The notes: a model not told the origin generated them from the sequence alone. Shown: positions 50,698 through 61,168, counted from the first letter of the stretch. The stretch: 64,000 nucleotides of DNA from Paracoccus sigandri (GCF_003709565.1 NZ_QNRC01000001.1:1-64000), one strand, 5' to 3'. Made by a program: numbers and translations.

Positions 50698-50819
50698 GCG
50701 TCATCCTCGCGTCGAAGGTGCAGTATCGCAACGACCTCAACCTAGAGGATCTGCCGGCGGATGCTAGCGGCCGGGACAGCGCCGCAGGTCACGGGCGCGC
50801 GACGGCCCAAACGCGAAAA

Positions 50820-50838
50820 CCCCGCCGGAAGGGCGGGG
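50820..50838 (-). terminator. Terminator of rpmB
   Basis: CCCCGCC pairs with GGCGGGG around GGAAG. On the minus strand it is followed by TTTTCG, and it lies 27 bases after the rpmB stop codon. Confidence 0.7.
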
Positions 50839-50864
50839 CGATCATCGCGGAACCGGCAACCGGC

Positions 50865-51158
50865 TCAGGCCGAGGCTTCGGCGCCCTTCTTGCCGATCTC
50901 GCGCTTGATCTTCAGCGCGCGATCCGACAGCTCGCTGTCCTTGGCCTTGGCCAGGAAGGCGTCCAGGCCGCCGCGATGGTCGACCGAGCGCAGCGCCGCG
51001 GCCGAGATCCGCAGCGAATAGCCGCGGCCCAGGGTTTCCGACAGCAGCGTGACCTCGTTCAGGTTCGGCAGGAACCGGCGGCGGGTCTTGTTGTTGGCGT
51101 GGCTGACATTGTTCCCGGTCATCGGGCCTTTGCCGGTCAGTTCGCAGACGCGCGACAT
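50865..51158 (-). CDS. rpmB: 50S ribosomal protein L28
   Basis: A 97-residue ribosomal protein. N-terminal [20 protein letters not shown], then [20 protein letters not shown] are the L28 signature. Longer than the E. coli protein by a C-terminal alphaproteobacterial extension ([20 protein letters not shown]). The zinc-binding CXXC of some L28 proteins is not present. Single gene with its own terminator. Confidence 0.97.
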   Translation of the reverse strand: MSRVCELTGKGPMTGNNVSHANNKTRRRFLPNLNEVTLLSETLGRGYSLRISAAALRSVDHRGGLDAFLAKAKDSELSDRALKIKREIGKKGAEASA

Positions 51159-51263
51159 GGTATCTATCCTTCGTCTCAGCTGGGCGGGCGGCCCCGGCGG
51201 GTGGGTCCGACCCAATGTGAAAGGGCGCCGCGAGGCAGCGCCCGGAATTCCGTTCGCGGGTGG

Positions 51264-52367
51264 TTACAGCGCCAGCCCGCGCCCGTCAAGCCCTGATGGA
51301 CCGTCAAGCCCCGTCGGCCCGTCATCGCCCGCATAGGCGCGTTCGGCCGCGATCAGTCGCTCCTTCCGCCACAGCCCGCCGGCATAGCCGGTCAGCGTCC
51401 CGTCGGCGCCGATCACCCGGTGGCAGGGCACCACCAGCGCGATGCGGTTGGTGGCATTGGCGCGGGCCACCGCGCGGGTCGCCGAGGGCCGCCCGATGCT
51501 GGCGGCCAGCCCGGCATAGCTGCGCGTCTGCCCCGCCGGGATCTGCCGCAGCGCCTGCCAGACCTGCTGCTGGAAATCGGTGCCATGCAGCTGGATCGGC
51601 ACGGAAAACACCGGCTTGCGGCCCGTGAAGAAGTCCCGCAGCTCGGCCTCGGCCAGATCGTGGACCGGGCTGCGGCCCAGGCCGATCCGGCCGCCGACGA
51701 AGCCCGACAGCCGCCGCAGCCCCTGCGGCAGCGCCTTGCGGTCGATGAATTCCAGCAGGTGCAGTGCCCGGTCGTCGGCGATGGCGATCATCCCGCCAAG
51801 CGGCGTGTCGATCCAGTCCGCCCGCAGGTCCGCCGCGCCGCGCCATTCATGCGGCGGATGGCCGAACAGCCGCGCGAAGGCCGCCCGGAAGCCCGAGGCC
51901 GAATCGAATCCCGCATCCAGCTGCGCCTCGATCATCTGCGCTCCTTTCGTCAATGTCCTCATGCCGTTGCGCAGACGTTCCGCGCGGGCCATCTGCAGGA
52001 AGCTCTGCCCGAAATGGCGCTTGAAGGCGCGCCGGATGGTCGAGGGGTCATGCCCCAGCGCCTGCAGCTCGGCCTCGGACCAGCGCCGCTCGGGCTCGGC
52101 CCTCAGCCGGGCAGCCAGCCTTGCGACCACCGCATCGGCCTGAAGGCCGGTCGGATGGCAGCGCAGGCAGGGCCGGAACCCGGCCGCCTGGGCATCCTGC
52201 GGCCGGGCGAACCAGCGGCAGTTCTCGGGGCGCGGCTTGCGCGCCGGGCAGGTCAGGCGGCAGAAGATGCCGGTGGTGGTGACGCCGACGAAGGCGCGCC
52301 CCTCATAGCGGGGGTCGCGCGCGGTCAGCGCGGCATAGAGCGTGCGGGGATCGGGCAGCTCCAGCAT
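51264..52367 (-). CDS. ada: Bifunctional Ada: AraC-type regulator and methylated-DNA-cysteine methyltransferase
   Basis: A 367-residue protein with all three Ada parts. The zinc-binding N-terminal domain has Cys36, Cys40, Cys67 and Cys70 (GIFCRLTCPARKP, FRPCLRCHP), of which Cys36/40 receives methyl groups from phosphotriesters. The middle AraC-type HTH reads RRAFKRHFGQSFLQMARAER. The C-terminal methyltransferase has the active Cys in LVVPCHRVIG and the helix RAVARANATN. It repairs alkylated DNA and induces its own gene. The ATG at 52367 follows GAGGAAGGACG; an ATG six codons upstream is less likely. Confidence 0.95.
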   Translation of the reverse strand: MLELPDPRTLYAALTARDPRYEGRAFVGVTTTGIFCRLTCPARKPRPENCRWFARPQDAQAAGFRPCLRCHPTGLQADAVVARLAARLRAEPERRWSEAELQALGHDPSTIRRAFKRHFGQSFLQMARAERLRNGMRTLTKGAQMIEAQLDAGFDSASGFRAAFARLFGHPPHEWRGAADLRADWIDTPLGGMIAIADDRALHLLEFIDRKALPQGLRRLSGFVGGRIGLGRSPVHDLAEAELRDFFTGRKPVFSVPIQLHGTDFQQQVWQALRQIPAGQTRSYAGLAASIGRPSATRAVARANATNRIALVVPCHRVIGADGTLTGYAGGLWRKERLIAAERAYAGDDGPTGLDGPSGLDGRGLAL

Positions 52368-52435
52368 GGCGGCGTCCTTCCTCATCCCGTCCTGTTACCC
52401 GATTCGCGGCGGTCAGGGGCCGCAAAATCGGGCGT

Positions 52436-53437
52436 CTATTCCACCTCTGCCCCGGTCCCCGTGCAGGCCTCTTCCGCGTGCCCCAGCCAGTCCAGCAGTT
52501 CCGAGGCCGCGGCGCCGGGCGCCAGGGCGCCCGCGGCCACCGCCTCGCCCAGCCGCTGGATCTCGGCCCGCGCGCGGGGCTGGTCCAGCCGCGCCAGAAG
52601 ACCCGCGCGCAGTTCCGCCTCGAACCAGTGGCGGGCCTGGGCGGCGCGGGTGGCGTCGAAATGGCCATGCGCGCGGCGCCATTCGATCAGCGCCTGCATC
52701 TCGGCCCAGGCCTTGTCCAGCCCCTCGCCCGTCGCGGCCGAGACCGGCAGCGCCTTCGGAAAGCCCTCGGGGTCCTGCGGCCGCTTGCGGAGCAGCCGCA
52801 GCGCCCCGGCATAGTCGGCCACGGTGCGCCGCGCGGTGGCCAGAAGGTCGCCATCGGCCTTGTTGACCAGGATCAGGTCGGCCATCTCCATGATGCCGCG
52901 CTTGACGCCCTGCAATTCGTCGCCCCCCGCCGGCGCCAGCAGCAGCGTGAACAGGTCGCACATCTCGGCCACCAGGGTCTCGGACTGGCCGACGCCCACG
53001 GTCTCGATCAGCACCACGTCATAGCCCGCCGCCTCGCACAGCCGGATCGTCTCGCGCGTGCGGCGGGCGACGCCGCCCAGCTGGGCGCTGGAGGGCGTGG
53101 GGCGGATGAAGGCCATCGGGTTCCTGGACAGCATCTCCATCCGGGTCTTGTCGCCCAGGATCGAGCCGCCCGACCGCGCCGAGGACGGATCGACCGCCAG
53201 CACCGCGACCCGCAACCCCTGCCCGGTCAGCATGGTGCCGAAGGCCTCGATGAAGGTCGACTTGCCGACGCCGGGCGTGCCCGACAGGCCGATGCGCAGC
53301 GCCTGCCGGTCGGGCAATGCGGCGATCAGCGCGACGGCGCGGGCGCGGTGGTCGGGGCGGGTGGATTCGACCAGCGTGATCGCCCGCGACAGCGCGCGGC
53401 GGTCCCCGTCGATCAGCGGCTGCAGCAATTCGTCCAT
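52436..53437 (-). CDS. meaB: MeaB/ArgK family GTPase (methylmalonyl-CoA mutase-associated)
   Basis: A 333-residue G3E GTPase. G1 is GTPGVGKS (residues 53-60), with VLAVDPSSARSGGSILGDKT as the typical switch, DVVLIETVGVGQSE as G3 and LILVNKAD as G4. MeaB guards and reloads methylmalonyl-CoA mutase with adenosylcobalamin. No mutase gene is adjacent, so its partner is elsewhere on the chromosome. Start ATG at 53437 follows GGGGGCAAG. C-terminal dimerisation arm present. Confidence 0.94.
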   Translation of the reverse strand: MDELLQPLIDGDRRALSRAITLVESTRPDHRARAVALIAALPDRQALRIGLSGTPGVGKSTFIEAFGTMLTGQGLRVAVLAVDPSSARSGGSILGDKTRMEMLSRNPMAFIRPTPSSAQLGGVARRTRETIRLCEAAGYDVVLIETVGVGQSETLVAEMCDLFTLLLAPAGGDELQGVKRGIMEMADLILVNKADGDLLATARRTVADYAGALRLLRKRPQDPEGFPKALPVSAATGEGLDKAWAEMQALIEWRRAHGHFDATRAAQARHWFEAELRAGLLARLDQPRARAEIQRLGEAVAAGALAPGAAASELLDWLGHAEEACTGTGAEVE

Positions 53438-53601
53438 CTTGCCCCCATTCACGGCCTGACCGTGGATAGGATGCCGCGGCCGCAAAGCCAAGCACGCCGC
53501 GTCCTTTTCGGCAAAACCGGGCGCGGCCGGCCCGGTGCCAGCTTGTCGCAGGGGATCGCCGGGACTAGATTGAACGTGACGCGAAACAAGGAATGCCACC
53601 C

Positions 53602-54021
53602 ATGCAGCACCGCTTCCTCCACCGCCGGGCGCTGCTGTCGCTGGTCGCGCTGGCGGCGGCCCTTGGCCCGGCGCGCCTTGCCGGGGCCGCGCCCGCGGCG
53701 ATCGACTGGCGGCAGGCGCCGCTGCGGCTGCTGATGGTCCAGAAGCGGGGCTGCGCCTTCTGCGCCGCCTGGGACCGCGAGATCGCGCCGGGCTATGCCG
53801 CCTCGGCCGAGGGCCGCAGCGCGCCGCTGCTGCGCGTCGATATCGACGGCCCCTGGCCCGACGGGCTGGCGCTGGCCTCGCGCCCCTTCGCGACGCCGAC
53901 CTTCGTGCTGCTGCAGCAGGGGATCGAGATCGGCCGGATACAGGGCTATCCCGGCGCCGCGCGCTTCCATCCGCAGCTGGCGGCCATACTGGGACGGGCC
54001 GGACGGGAGGTGGGGCGATGA
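53602..54021 (+). CDS. SoxS-like thioredoxin domain protein
   Basis: A 139-residue periplasmic protein with signal peptide (ALLSLVALAAALGPARLAGA). The thioredoxin CxxC is GCAFC, and the following AWDREIAPGYAASAEGRSAP and RPFATPTFVLLQQGIEIGRI are close to SoxS of Paracoccus, which keeps the thiosulfate-oxidation carrier SoxYZ reduced. Start at 53602, which has a well-spaced AAGGAA; an ATG three codons upstream also exists. The stop codon overlaps the ArsR gene by four bases. No sox catalytic genes are in the window. Confidence 0.8.
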   Translation: MQHRFLHRRALLSLVALAAALGPARLAGAAPAAIDWRQAPLRLLMVQKRGCAFCAAWDREIAPGYAASAEGRSAPLLRVDIDGPWPDGLALASRPFATPTFVLLQQGIEIGRIQGYPGAARFHPQLAAILGRAGREVGR

Positions 54022-54359
54022 CCGAGCTTTCCGCGAAGTCCGAACCCGAGGCCTGCGAGGCGATCCCGGCCGAGGACATGCTGGCCCGCGCGACCGAGGC
54101 CGCCGGTTTCATGAAGGCGCTGGCCCATGAGGGGCGGATGATGATCCTGTGCCACCTGTCGGCCGGCGAAAAGACCGTGACCGAGCTGGAGAACCTGCTG
54201 GGCCAGCGTCAGGCCGCGGTCAGCCAGCAACTGGCGCGGCTGCGCGCCGAGGGGCTGGTCAGCTGCCGCCGCCAAGGGAAGGCGCGGCTCTATTCCATCG
54301 CCGATCCGCGCGCGGCCGAGGTGGTGGGGCTGATGTATCGGCTGTTCTGCGCCGGCTGA
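54018..54359 (+). CDS. ArsR family transcriptional regulator, SoxR-like
   Basis: A 113-residue winged-helix repressor. [40 protein letters not shown] and [20 protein letters not shown] give the ArsR fold. Cys45 in MILCHLS and Cys in LVSCRRQ could make a redox- or sulfane-sulfur-sensing pair, as in SoxR/SqrR/BigR-type members. Coupling to the SoxS-like gene supports a sulfur-related role. The function as sensor is inferred. Confidence 0.85.
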   Translation: MTELSAKSEPEACEAIPAEDMLARATEAAGFMKALAHEGRMMILCHLSAGEKTVTELENLLGQRQAAVSQQLARLRAEGLVSCRRQGKARLYSIADPRAAEVVGLMYRLFCAG

Positions 54360-54459
54360 GGCCGCGCATGGGTATTTTCGCAACAGAGAAGGGCCGGGCT
54401 TTTTTCGGGCTGCGTCATGGGTTAGGCAGGCGCCGGACCAAACAGCAACGGTGACAGCC

Positions 54460-55752
54460 ATGCATGACATTCGTGCCATCCGCGAGAACCCCGAAGGTTT
54501 CGATGCCGCGCTGACGCGGCGGGGGCTGGCGCCGCTGTCGTCCGGGCTGCTGGCGCTGGACGCGGCGCGGCGCGGCAAGATCGCCGAGGCCGAGACCGCC
54601 CAGGCCGAGCAGAACCGCGCCAGCAAGGAGGTCGGCGCCGCCAAGGCGCGCGGCGACGAGGCCGGGTTCGAGCGGCTGCGCGCGCTGGTGGCCGAGAAGA
54701 AGGCCGATGTCGCGCGGATGCAGGCCGAGGCCGCCGCGCTGGACGCCCAGCTGCGCGACCGCCTGATGGAGATCCCGAACGCCCCCCTGGACCGCGTGCC
54801 CGAGGGCCGCGACGAGGGTGACAATGTCGAGATCCGCCGCTGGGGCAATCCGCGCGATTTCGATTTCGCCCCGGTCGAGCATTTCGAGATCGCCGGCGTG
54901 AAGCCCGGCATGGATTTCGAGACCGCCGCCAAGCTGTCGGGCAGCCGCTTCACCCTGCTGCGGGGCGGCGTGGCGCGCATCCACCGGGCCCTGGCGCAGT
55001 TCATGCTGGACCTGCATGTCGGCAGCCACGGGCTGACCGAGACCTGGGCCCCGGTGCTGGTGCTGCCCGAGATGATGTATGGCACCGGCCAGCTGCCGAA
55101 ATTCGGCGAGGACAGCTATGAGACGAAGGACGGCTATTGGCTGATCCCGACCTCGGAGGTGACGCTGACCAATACCGTCCATGGCGAGCTGCTGGACCAT
55201 TCCAGCCTGCCCCGCCGGATGGTCGCCCACAGCCAGTGCTTCCGCTCCGAGGCGGGCAGCGCCGGGCGCGACACGGCGGGGATGCTGCGCCAGCACCAGT
55301 TCGAGAAGGTCGAGATGGTCTCGATCACCGATGCGGCCGGCGGCGAGGCGGAGCACGCCCGCATGACCCGCTGCGCCGAGGCGGTGCTGGAGGCGCTGGA
55401 GCTGCCCTATCGCACCGTGGTGCTGTGCACCGGCGACATGGGCTTCGGGGCCCGGATCACCCATGACCTGGAGGTCTGGCTGCCCGGCCAGGACAAGTAT
55501 CGCGAGATCTCCAGCGTCAGCTATTGCGGCGATTTCCAGGCGCGGCGGATGAATGCCCGCTATCGCCCCGAAGGCGGCGGCAAGCCGGAATTCGTCCATA
55601 CGCTGAACGGCTCGGGGCTGGCCGTGGGGCGGGCGCTGATCGCGGTGCTGGAAAACGGCCAGCAGGCGGACGGCTCGGTGCTGTTGCCGGCCGCGCTGCA
55701 TCCCTGGCTGGGCGGCGCGACCCGGCTGGGGGCGGATGGCGTGCTGGCCTGA
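54460..55752 (+). CDS. serS: Serine--tRNA ligase
   Basis: A 430-residue class II synthetase. The N-terminal coiled-coil arm (residues about 30-105; [20 protein letters not shown]) binds the tRNA long variable arm. Motif 2 is [20 protein letters not shown] and motif 3 is [20 protein letters not shown]. Length is standard. I use the ATG at 54460; an in-frame GTG 3 codons earlier lacks a better RBS. Single gene. Confidence 0.97.
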   Translation: MHDIRAIRENPEGFDAALTRRGLAPLSSGLLALDAARRGKIAEAETAQAEQNRASKEVGAAKARGDEAGFERLRALVAEKKADVARMQAEAAALDAQLRDRLMEIPNAPLDRVPEGRDEGDNVEIRRWGNPRDFDFAPVEHFEIAGVKPGMDFETAAKLSGSRFTLLRGGVARIHRALAQFMLDLHVGSHGLTETWAPVLVLPEMMYGTGQLPKFGEDSYETKDGYWLIPTSEVTLTNTVHGELLDHSSLPRRMVAHSQCFRSEAGSAGRDTAGMLRQHQFEKVEMVSITDAAGGEAEHARMTRCAEAVLEALELPYRTVVLCTGDMGFGARITHDLEVWLPGQDKYREISSVSYCGDFQARRMNARYRPEGGGKPEFVHTLNGSGLAVGRALIAVLENGQQADGSVLLPAALHPWLGGATRLGADGVLA

Positions 55753-55826
55753 CCTTTCTCATGACGGTTTCGCGATTGCGCCGCTGAATCGCGAAACCCC
55801 CGCCCCCGGTGGGGCGTTCCGCCTGC

Positions 55827-56579
55827 ATGATACGGGCACAGGACATGGCGCTGTTGCTGGCCGCCGCGGGTTTCGTGACCAGCGGCATGATCAAGGCCCT
55901 GTTCTTCCGCCCGGCGCCCGTCCCGCCCGCGCCCGAGATCTCGCTGGGGCTGCCGCTGGAACTGCCGGTGCAGCAGACCCTTGCGACCAGCCCGATCGAC
56001 CTGGCGCGGATCTATCTGCAGCCGCAGAACCCGGTCATGTGGCTGCTGCTGGCCGTGCTGTGGGGGCTGCTAATCCTCGATGCGGTCGGCGGCGCGCTGG
56101 AGCCGACGAAGGAGGACATGCGCGAGCGGACCCTGCCGCCGCTGCTGCTGGCGCTGCTGGCCGGCGCGGCCTGGCCCTGGATCATCGAGGCCTTCCAGCC
56201 GCTGGGGACGGCGCTTGCCGTGGCGATGATGCTGGCAGCGATCCTGGCGGCGCTGCGCGCGAAGGGGACGCGCCGCCCCGCCATCGGCTTCCTGGCGGGC
56301 TGGTCCACCGGCATCGCCATGGCGGTCGCCGCCGGTCTGATCGCCGCGCAGCTGGGCCTGCCGGTGCCCGAGACGGCGGCGCTGGCGATCCTGCCGAGCG
56401 CGCTGATCGGCATGGTCGCGCAGGTCCGGATCGGCCGTTCCATCAGCTATTCCGTGGCGCTGATCTGGGCCTTTTGCGGGGTCGCGGCGACCAGCATGGG
56501 CAGCAATCCCGTGCTGGCGCTGGCGGCCATCCTGGGCATCGCCGCGCTGACCTCGGTGCTGATCCGCGCGGCCAGCTGA
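55827..56579 (+). CDS. Multipass membrane protein of unknown function
   Basis: A 250-residue protein with about seven hydrophobic segments, among them MALLLAAAGFVTSGMIKALF, MWLLLAVLWGLLILDAVGGA, LLLALLAGAAWPWIIEAF and ALAIAL-type C-terminal helices. Loops contain few charges and no known motif. I see similarity to none of the transporter families by pattern. It lies between serS and the convergent der gene. Confidence 0.7.
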   Translation: MIRAQDMALLLAAAGFVTSGMIKALFFRPAPVPPAPEISLGLPLELPVQQTLATSPIDLARIYLQPQNPVMWLLLAVLWGLLILDAVGGALEPTKEDMRERTLPPLLLALLAGAAWPWIIEAFQPLGTALAVAMMLAAILAALRAKGTRRPAIGFLAGWSTGIAMAVAAGLIAAQLGLPVPETAALAILPSALIGMVAQVRIGRSISYSVALIWAFCGVAATSMGSNPVLALAAILGIAALTSVLIRAAS

Positions 56580-56585
56580 GCCGGC

Positions 56586-58070
56586 TCAGCCGCCCTTGGG
56601 CTTCGGACGGTTCTTGTGCTTGGACAGCGCGCCCGACTGGCTGATCTTGGCCGCCTTCGCCTTGTAGGGATTGTCGGCGCCCTGATCGCGGAAGAACAGC
56701 CGGATCGGCGTGCCGGGCATGTCGAAATCGGCGCGCAGCCCGTTGACCAGATAGCGCTGATAGCTGTCGGGCAGCTTGTCGGTATGGGTCGCCTTGACGA
56801 TGAAGGCCGGCGGCCGGGTCTTCACCTGGGTCATGTAGCGCAGCCGGATCCGCCGGCCGCCCGGCGCGGGGGGCGGGTGGCTTTCGGTCATCGCCTCCAG
56901 CCAGCGGTTCAGCTTGGCGGTCGAGATGCGGCGGTTCCAGACCTCATGCGCCTTCAGGATCGCCGCGTGCAGCCGGTCCAGCCCCTTGCCGGTCCGCGCC
57001 GAGACCGTGACCAGGGGCGCGCCCTTCAGCTGCGGCAGCAGCTTCTCGAAGCTGGCGCGCAACTCGTTCAGCTTCTGCGGCTTGTCCTCTTCCAGGTCCC
57101 ACTTGTTGGCGGCGACGACCACCGCCCGGCCCTCGGTCTCGGCGAAATCAGCGATGCGCAGGTCCTGCTGCTCGAAGGGGATGGCGACGTCCAGAAGCAC
57201 CACCACCACCTCGGCAAAGCGCACGGCGCGCAGCCCGTCGGCGACGGAAAGCTTTTCCACCTTGTCGGTGACCTTGGCGCGCTTGCGCATCCCGGCCGTG
57301 TCGAAGATGCGCATGGGCGTGCCCATGAATTCGGTCGCGACGCTGATCGAATCGCGGGTGATCCCGGCCTCGGGACCGGTCAGCAGCCGGTCCTCGCCGA
57401 TGATCTTGTTGATCAGCGTGGACTTGCCGGCATTCGGGCGCCCGATCACCGCCAGCTGCAGGGGCCGCGCGGCCGAGGGGCGCCAGTCCTCGGCGCCCTC
57501 GCCCGTCTCGGCATCCTCTTCGGACAGGTCCACGTCGGTTTCCGCCGCGACCGGCTCCGGGCGCTCGGCCTCGACCTGGTCGGCCAGGGGCAGCAGCGCG
57601 CGATAGAGATCGTCCATCCCCTCGCCATGTTCGGCGCTGATCCGCAGGGGCTCGCCCAGGCCCAGGGCCCAGGCCTCGGTCGCGCCGGCCTCGCCCGCGC
57701 GGCCCTCGGCCTTGTTGGCGGCAAGGATGACGTGGCGGGCGCGCTTGCGCAGGATGTCGGCGAAATATTCGTCGGCGGCGGTCACGCCCACGCGCGCGTC
57801 GATCACGAACAGGCAGATATCGGCCTCGTCCACGGCGCGTTCGGTCAGCCGGCGCATCCGGCCCTGCAGGCTGTCGTCATCGGCCATTTCCAGGCCGGCG
57901 CTGTCGATCACCACGAAACGGAGGTCGCCCAGGCGGCCGGCGCCCTCGCGCAGGTCGCGGGTCACGCCGGGCTGGTCGTCGACCAGCGCCAGCCGCTTGC
58001 CCACCAGGCGGTTGAACAGCGTCGACTTGCCGACATTCGGGCGGCCGACAATGGCGAGGGTGAAGCTCAT
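56586..58070 (-). CDS. der: GTPase Der (EngA)
   Basis: A 494-residue protein with two GTPase domains in tandem. Domain 1: [26 protein letters not shown] (the G4 NKxD is changed to NKAE). Domain 2: [32 protein letters not shown]-terminal KH-like domain follows, ending in a basic tail ([14 protein letters not shown]). It is needed for 50S subunit assembly. The linker between domains is acidic. The start overlaps the end of bamB (ATGA). Confidence 0.96.
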   Translation of the reverse strand: MSFTLAIVGRPNVGKSTLFNRLVGKRLALVDDQPGVTRDLREGAGRLGDLRFVVIDSAGLEMADDDSLQGRMRRLTERAVDEADICLFVIDARVGVTAADEYFADILRKRARHVILAANKAEGRAGEAGATEAWALGLGEPLRISAEHGEGMDDLYRALLPLADQVEAERPEPVAAETDVDLSEEDAETGEGAEDWRPSAARPLQLAVIGRPNAGKSTLINKIIGEDRLLTGPEAGITRDSISVATEFMGTPMRIFDTAGMRKRAKVTDKVEKLSVADGLRAVRFAEVVVVLLDVAIPFEQQDLRIADFAETEGRAVVVAANKWDLEEDKPQKLNELRASFEKLLPQLKGAPLVTVSARTGKGLDRLHAAILKAHEVWNRRISTAKLNRWLEAMTESHPPPAPGGRRIRLRYMTQVKTRPPAFIVKATHTDKLPDSYQRYLVNGLRADFDMPGTPIRLFFRDQGADNPYKAKAAKISQSGALSKHKNRPKPKGG

Positions 58071-59392
58071 CGGAAGGCGTGCAGCTGGCCGTCGCGGCCG
58101 GTGACATAGAGCGTCTGGCCGGCCACCACGGGCGCGGTCGCGGCGCCGCCGGGGATCTGGCCCTGCCCGACCAGCGTGCCCGAGCCCGGATCGAAGACCC
58201 GCAGCACCCCGTCGCTTGACGCGACGAACAGCCGCCCGCCGGCAAGGACCGGGCCGTAATGGACATGGACCTGGTCCTGGCGGCGGACCCGGTCGGTCGT
58301 GAAATGCGGCATGGGCACGCGCCAGATCACGCCGCCGGTCGCGGCGTCCAGCCGCACCAGTTCCGCCTGGTCGTTGACCGCGAAGACCGATCCGCCGGCG
58401 ACGACGACCGGGCTGCCCGCGCCCTCTCGCGCGGACCAGTTGCGCGTTCCCGTGGCCATGTCGAAGGCGTCGATCCGCCCCGAGGAGGTGCCGCCGTAAA
58501 GCACGTTGCCCGCGATCACCGGATCGCCGGTCACGTCGCGGATCGTGGCGATGGCGCGGCCCACGCGGCTGCCGGCGACCTGGGCGCTGAATTTCGTGGT
58601 GCCGGTTTCCGCATCGACGGCCAGAAGCTGGCCCGACGAGAAGGGAAAGACCACCGTGCCGCCCGAGACGGCGGGGGTCGAGACGCCCATCACCCCCGCG
58701 GGCGCCGGATTGCCGGCGATCTGCCACAGCACCCGGCCGTCGGCGGCGCGCACCGCCCAGCCGACATTGTTGCGCGCGACGACATAGACGGTGCCGTTCT
58801 GCACCGCCGGGCCGCCGCCGATCGCGGCATCGACGCGCTGGCGCCACAGCACCCCGCCCGAGGCCGCGTCGATGGCGACAAGCTCGCCAAAGCCGGTGGT
58901 GGCATAGAGCCGCCCGCCCTCATAGGCCAGCCCGCCGCCCGAGGCGCTGTCCTGCGGCTCGCCCACCGGGGTCAGGTCGGCGGACCATGCCGTGCCGCCG
59001 GAAAGCGCGGTGGCGGTCACGCGGGCGCGGCTGTCCATGGTGAAGACGCGGCCGCCCGCGACGATGGGATCGGCGGTGATGCGGTGGCGCTTGCCGTCGC
59101 CCTGCCCCACCGGGCTGGACCAGATGCGGCTGGTGCCCGCCCCCAGCGCGACATGGCCCGGCGCATGTGCGGCATTGCCGGCGCGATGGGTCCATTCGCC
59201 GTTCGCCTGCGGCGCCGGCAGCGACAGCACGGTCGAGCTGACGCCGGGAACGCCCTCGACCGCGGGACCGTCGGGCGAGGTCACGGCCAGCGGATCCAGC
59301 CTCTCGCCGGGCAGCGGGACATCGCGGTTGCCACAGGCCGATACGGCAAGCCCCGTCGCCAGGGCCAATGTCAGTCGCAGCGTGGCGTTCAT
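58067..59392 (-). CDS. bamB: Outer membrane assembly lipoprotein BamB-like (PQQ-repeat protein)
   Basis: A 441-residue lipoprotein. The signal sequence ends with a lipobox AVSAC at about residues 16-20. The rest is an eight-bladed beta-propeller built from PQQ-like repeats, for example [60 protein letters not shown]. BamB supports folding of outer-membrane proteins with BamA. The order yfgM-like, bamB, der is the same as in many proteobacteria. Confidence 0.9.
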   Translation of the reverse strand: MNATLRLTLALATGLAVSACGNRDVPLPGERLDPLAVTSPDGPAVEGVPGVSSTVLSLPAPQANGEWTHRAGNAAHAPGHVALGAGTSRIWSSPVGQGDGKRHRITADPIVAGGRVFTMDSRARVTATALSGGTAWSADLTPVGEPQDSASGGGLAYEGGRLYATTGFGELVAIDAASGGVLWRQRVDAAIGGGPAVQNGTVYVVARNNVGWAVRAADGRVLWQIAGNPAPAGVMGVSTPAVSGGTVVFPFSSGQLLAVDAETGTTKFSAQVAGSRVGRAIATIRDVTGDPVIAGNVLYGGTSSGRIDAFDMATGTRNWSAREGAGSPVVVAGGSVFAVNDQAELVRLDAATGGVIWRVPMPHFTTDRVRRQDQVHVHYGPVLAGGRLFVASSDGVLRVFDPGSGTLVGQGQIPGGAATAPVVAGQTLYVTGRDGQLHAFR

Positions 59393-59429
59393 CCTCGCCT
59401 CTCCCTCGTCTCTTGGGCTTGGCCTGCCG

Positions 59430-60113
59430 TCACTCGGCGGGCATGGTCTCGGCCGGGGCGCCGTCCGACGGTTCGGGTTCGGCCCCCAGCGTGATCATCA
59501 TCTCGGACAGGCGCCGGCGCAAGGTCTCGCTCAGCCCGTCCTTCTGCTGGATCTGGCGGATCAGCGACACCGCGTCGTCGTTGCGCCCGGCCTCGATCAG
59601 CGCCACGGCCTTCTGCTCCAGCGCCAGCAATTCGAAGGGCGCGCCGGGGCGCGACAGCTGGGTCAGCATCGCGTCCCGTTCCGACGCATCCATCGCGGGG
59701 CCCGAGATCATCACCAGCTTCAACCGCGCCAGGTCGGTCAGCACCGGATCGCCGGATTCCTGGGCGATGACGCCGCGCAGCGCCTCGGCCGCGGCCTCCG
59801 GGGTCCCGGTCTCGGTCCATTGCCCGGCCGCCAGCAGCGCCGCGATGGTCGCCCGCCCCGCCGAGCCCTGCGGATCGACCGCGGTGATCGCGGCCGGGTC
59901 GCCGCCCGCCTCGGCCGCCAGGATCGCGTCGCCCCAGGCCTGCGCCGCCTTGGCCTTGTTATGGGCCGAGACCTCGACCCAGATCGTGCCGCCGACCACG
60001 CCCAGGACCGCCACCACCGCGATCCAGCCATAGCGGCGGAACAGGCCGAACAGCCGCTCGCGCCGCAATTCGTCGGTCACCTCGTCGATGAAGCCGTAAT
60101 TCGGGTCCGACAT
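59430..60113 (-). CDS. YfgM-like membrane-anchored TPR protein
   Basis: A 227-residue protein. A cytoplasmic N-terminus (DEVTDELRRERLFGLFRRYG) precedes one membrane helix (WIAVVAVLGVVGGTIWV) and a periplasmic helical domain with TPR-like repeats. YfgM-like proteins work at the Sec translocon with periplasmic chaperones. Its place upstream of bamB and der supports the call. Ends 37 bases before bamB. Confidence 0.87.
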   Translation of the reverse strand: MSDPNYGFIDEVTDELRRERLFGLFRRYGWIAVVAVLGVVGGTIWVEVSAHNKAKAAQAWGDAILAAEAGGDPAAITAVDPQGSAGRATIAALLAAGQWTETGTPEAAAEALRGVIAQESGDPVLTDLARLKLVMISGPAMDASERDAMLTQLSRPGAPFELLALEQKAVALIEAGRNDDAVSLIRQIQQKDGLSETLRRRLSEMMITLGAEPEPSDGAPAETMPAE

Positions 60114-60241
60114 GGACTGCCTTCCGCTCTTTATCCGTTGCAGGCTGTCTTATACTGTGACGCGGGGGATTGCCAATGCCATGGCCGGCCCGGACAATGA
60201 TCACAAATCGGCGCGAAAATGCCCAAAGAAACGGAGCGGGG

Positions 60242-61168
60242 ATGATGTGGACCGAATATGACCTGCACTTGATGTCTTGGTGGCTGATCTTCGGGCTGGC
60301 GGTGGCGCTGGGTTTTGCCCTGCAGGACGATGACGACAGCCCGGCCGGCGGCTCTCCCTTCGACGGGCTGGACGATTTCGACCCGGCGGATTTCGACGCG
60401 GCGGTGATCGGCACCGATGGCGACGACGTGCTGACGGCCGAGGAAAACACCCCTTCCGCGATGGCCGGGCTGGGCGGCGACGACAGCATCACCGGGTCTC
60501 GCGACAGCGACTATATCCTGGGCGGCGCGGGCAACGACACGATCTTCGGGCGCGTCGGCATCGACACGATCCGGGCGGGCGCGGGCGACGACTATGCGCA
60601 TGGCGGGCTGGGCACCGACTATATCTATGGCGGCAGCGGCGATGACACGCTGGATGGCGGCGGCAACAACGACCTGCTTTACGGCGAGGCGGGCGACGAC
60701 CTGCTGATCGGCGGGCTGGGGCCGGACCTGCTGGTCGGCGGCGCGGGCAACGACACGCTGTCGGGCCTGTTCGAGGGCCGCGCCTCGGCCGCCAATGCGG
60801 GCCAGGCGGCGAATGACGGGCCGGACACGCTGCTGGGCGGCGAGGGCGATGACGAGCTGTGGCTGGGCATGGGCGATTTCGGCGAGGGCGGCGCGGGGGC
60901 CGACCATTTCATCGCCGACCACCGGGGCAGCCATGACGACGGCATCCGCACCGTCACCGATTTCAACCGCGACGAGGACATGCTGACCCTGCTGATCGAC
61001 GAGCCGGCCGAGGGCGCGCCCCTGCCCGAGATCACCCAGGAGGTCAGCGAGGACGGCGCCGACCGGCTGGTGCTGGCGGACGGGGTGGCGGTGCTGCGCC
61101 TGGTCGGCGCGGGGGAGGGCGATCCGGTCGAGATCGCGCTGACCACCGAGCCGCCGGCCGCGGCCTGA
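60242..61168 (+). CDS. RTX-type calcium-binding protein with N-terminal membrane helix
   Basis: A 308-residue acidic protein. Residues 10-28 form a hydrophobic helix (LMSWWLIFGLAVALGFAL), then a DDDD-rich part, then about ten degenerate RTX nonapeptides such as GGAGNDTIFG, GGSGDDTLDG and GGAGNDTLSG. A C-terminal beta part (ADHFIADHRGSHDDGIRTVT) is similar to RTX-associated domains. RTX proteins usually leave the cell by type I secretion; the membrane helix here may instead anchor it, and no hlyB/hlyD-type gene is close. Two ATG codons in tandem at 60242 and 60245; divergent from the YfgM-like gene. Confidence 0.85.
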   Translation: MMWTEYDLHLMSWWLIFGLAVALGFALQDDDDSPAGGSPFDGLDDFDPADFDAAVIGTDGDDVLTAEENTPSAMAGLGGDDSITGSRDSDYILGGAGNDTIFGRVGIDTIRAGAGDDYAHGGLGTDYIYGGSGDDTLDGGGNNDLLYGEAGDDLLIGGLGPDLLVGGAGNDTLSGLFEGRASAANAGQAANDGPDTLLGGEGDDELWLGMGDFGEGGAGADHFIADHRGSHDDGIRTVTDFNRDEDMLTLLIDEPAEGAPLPEITQEVSEDGADRLVLADGVAVLRLVGAGEGDPVEIALTTEPPAAA

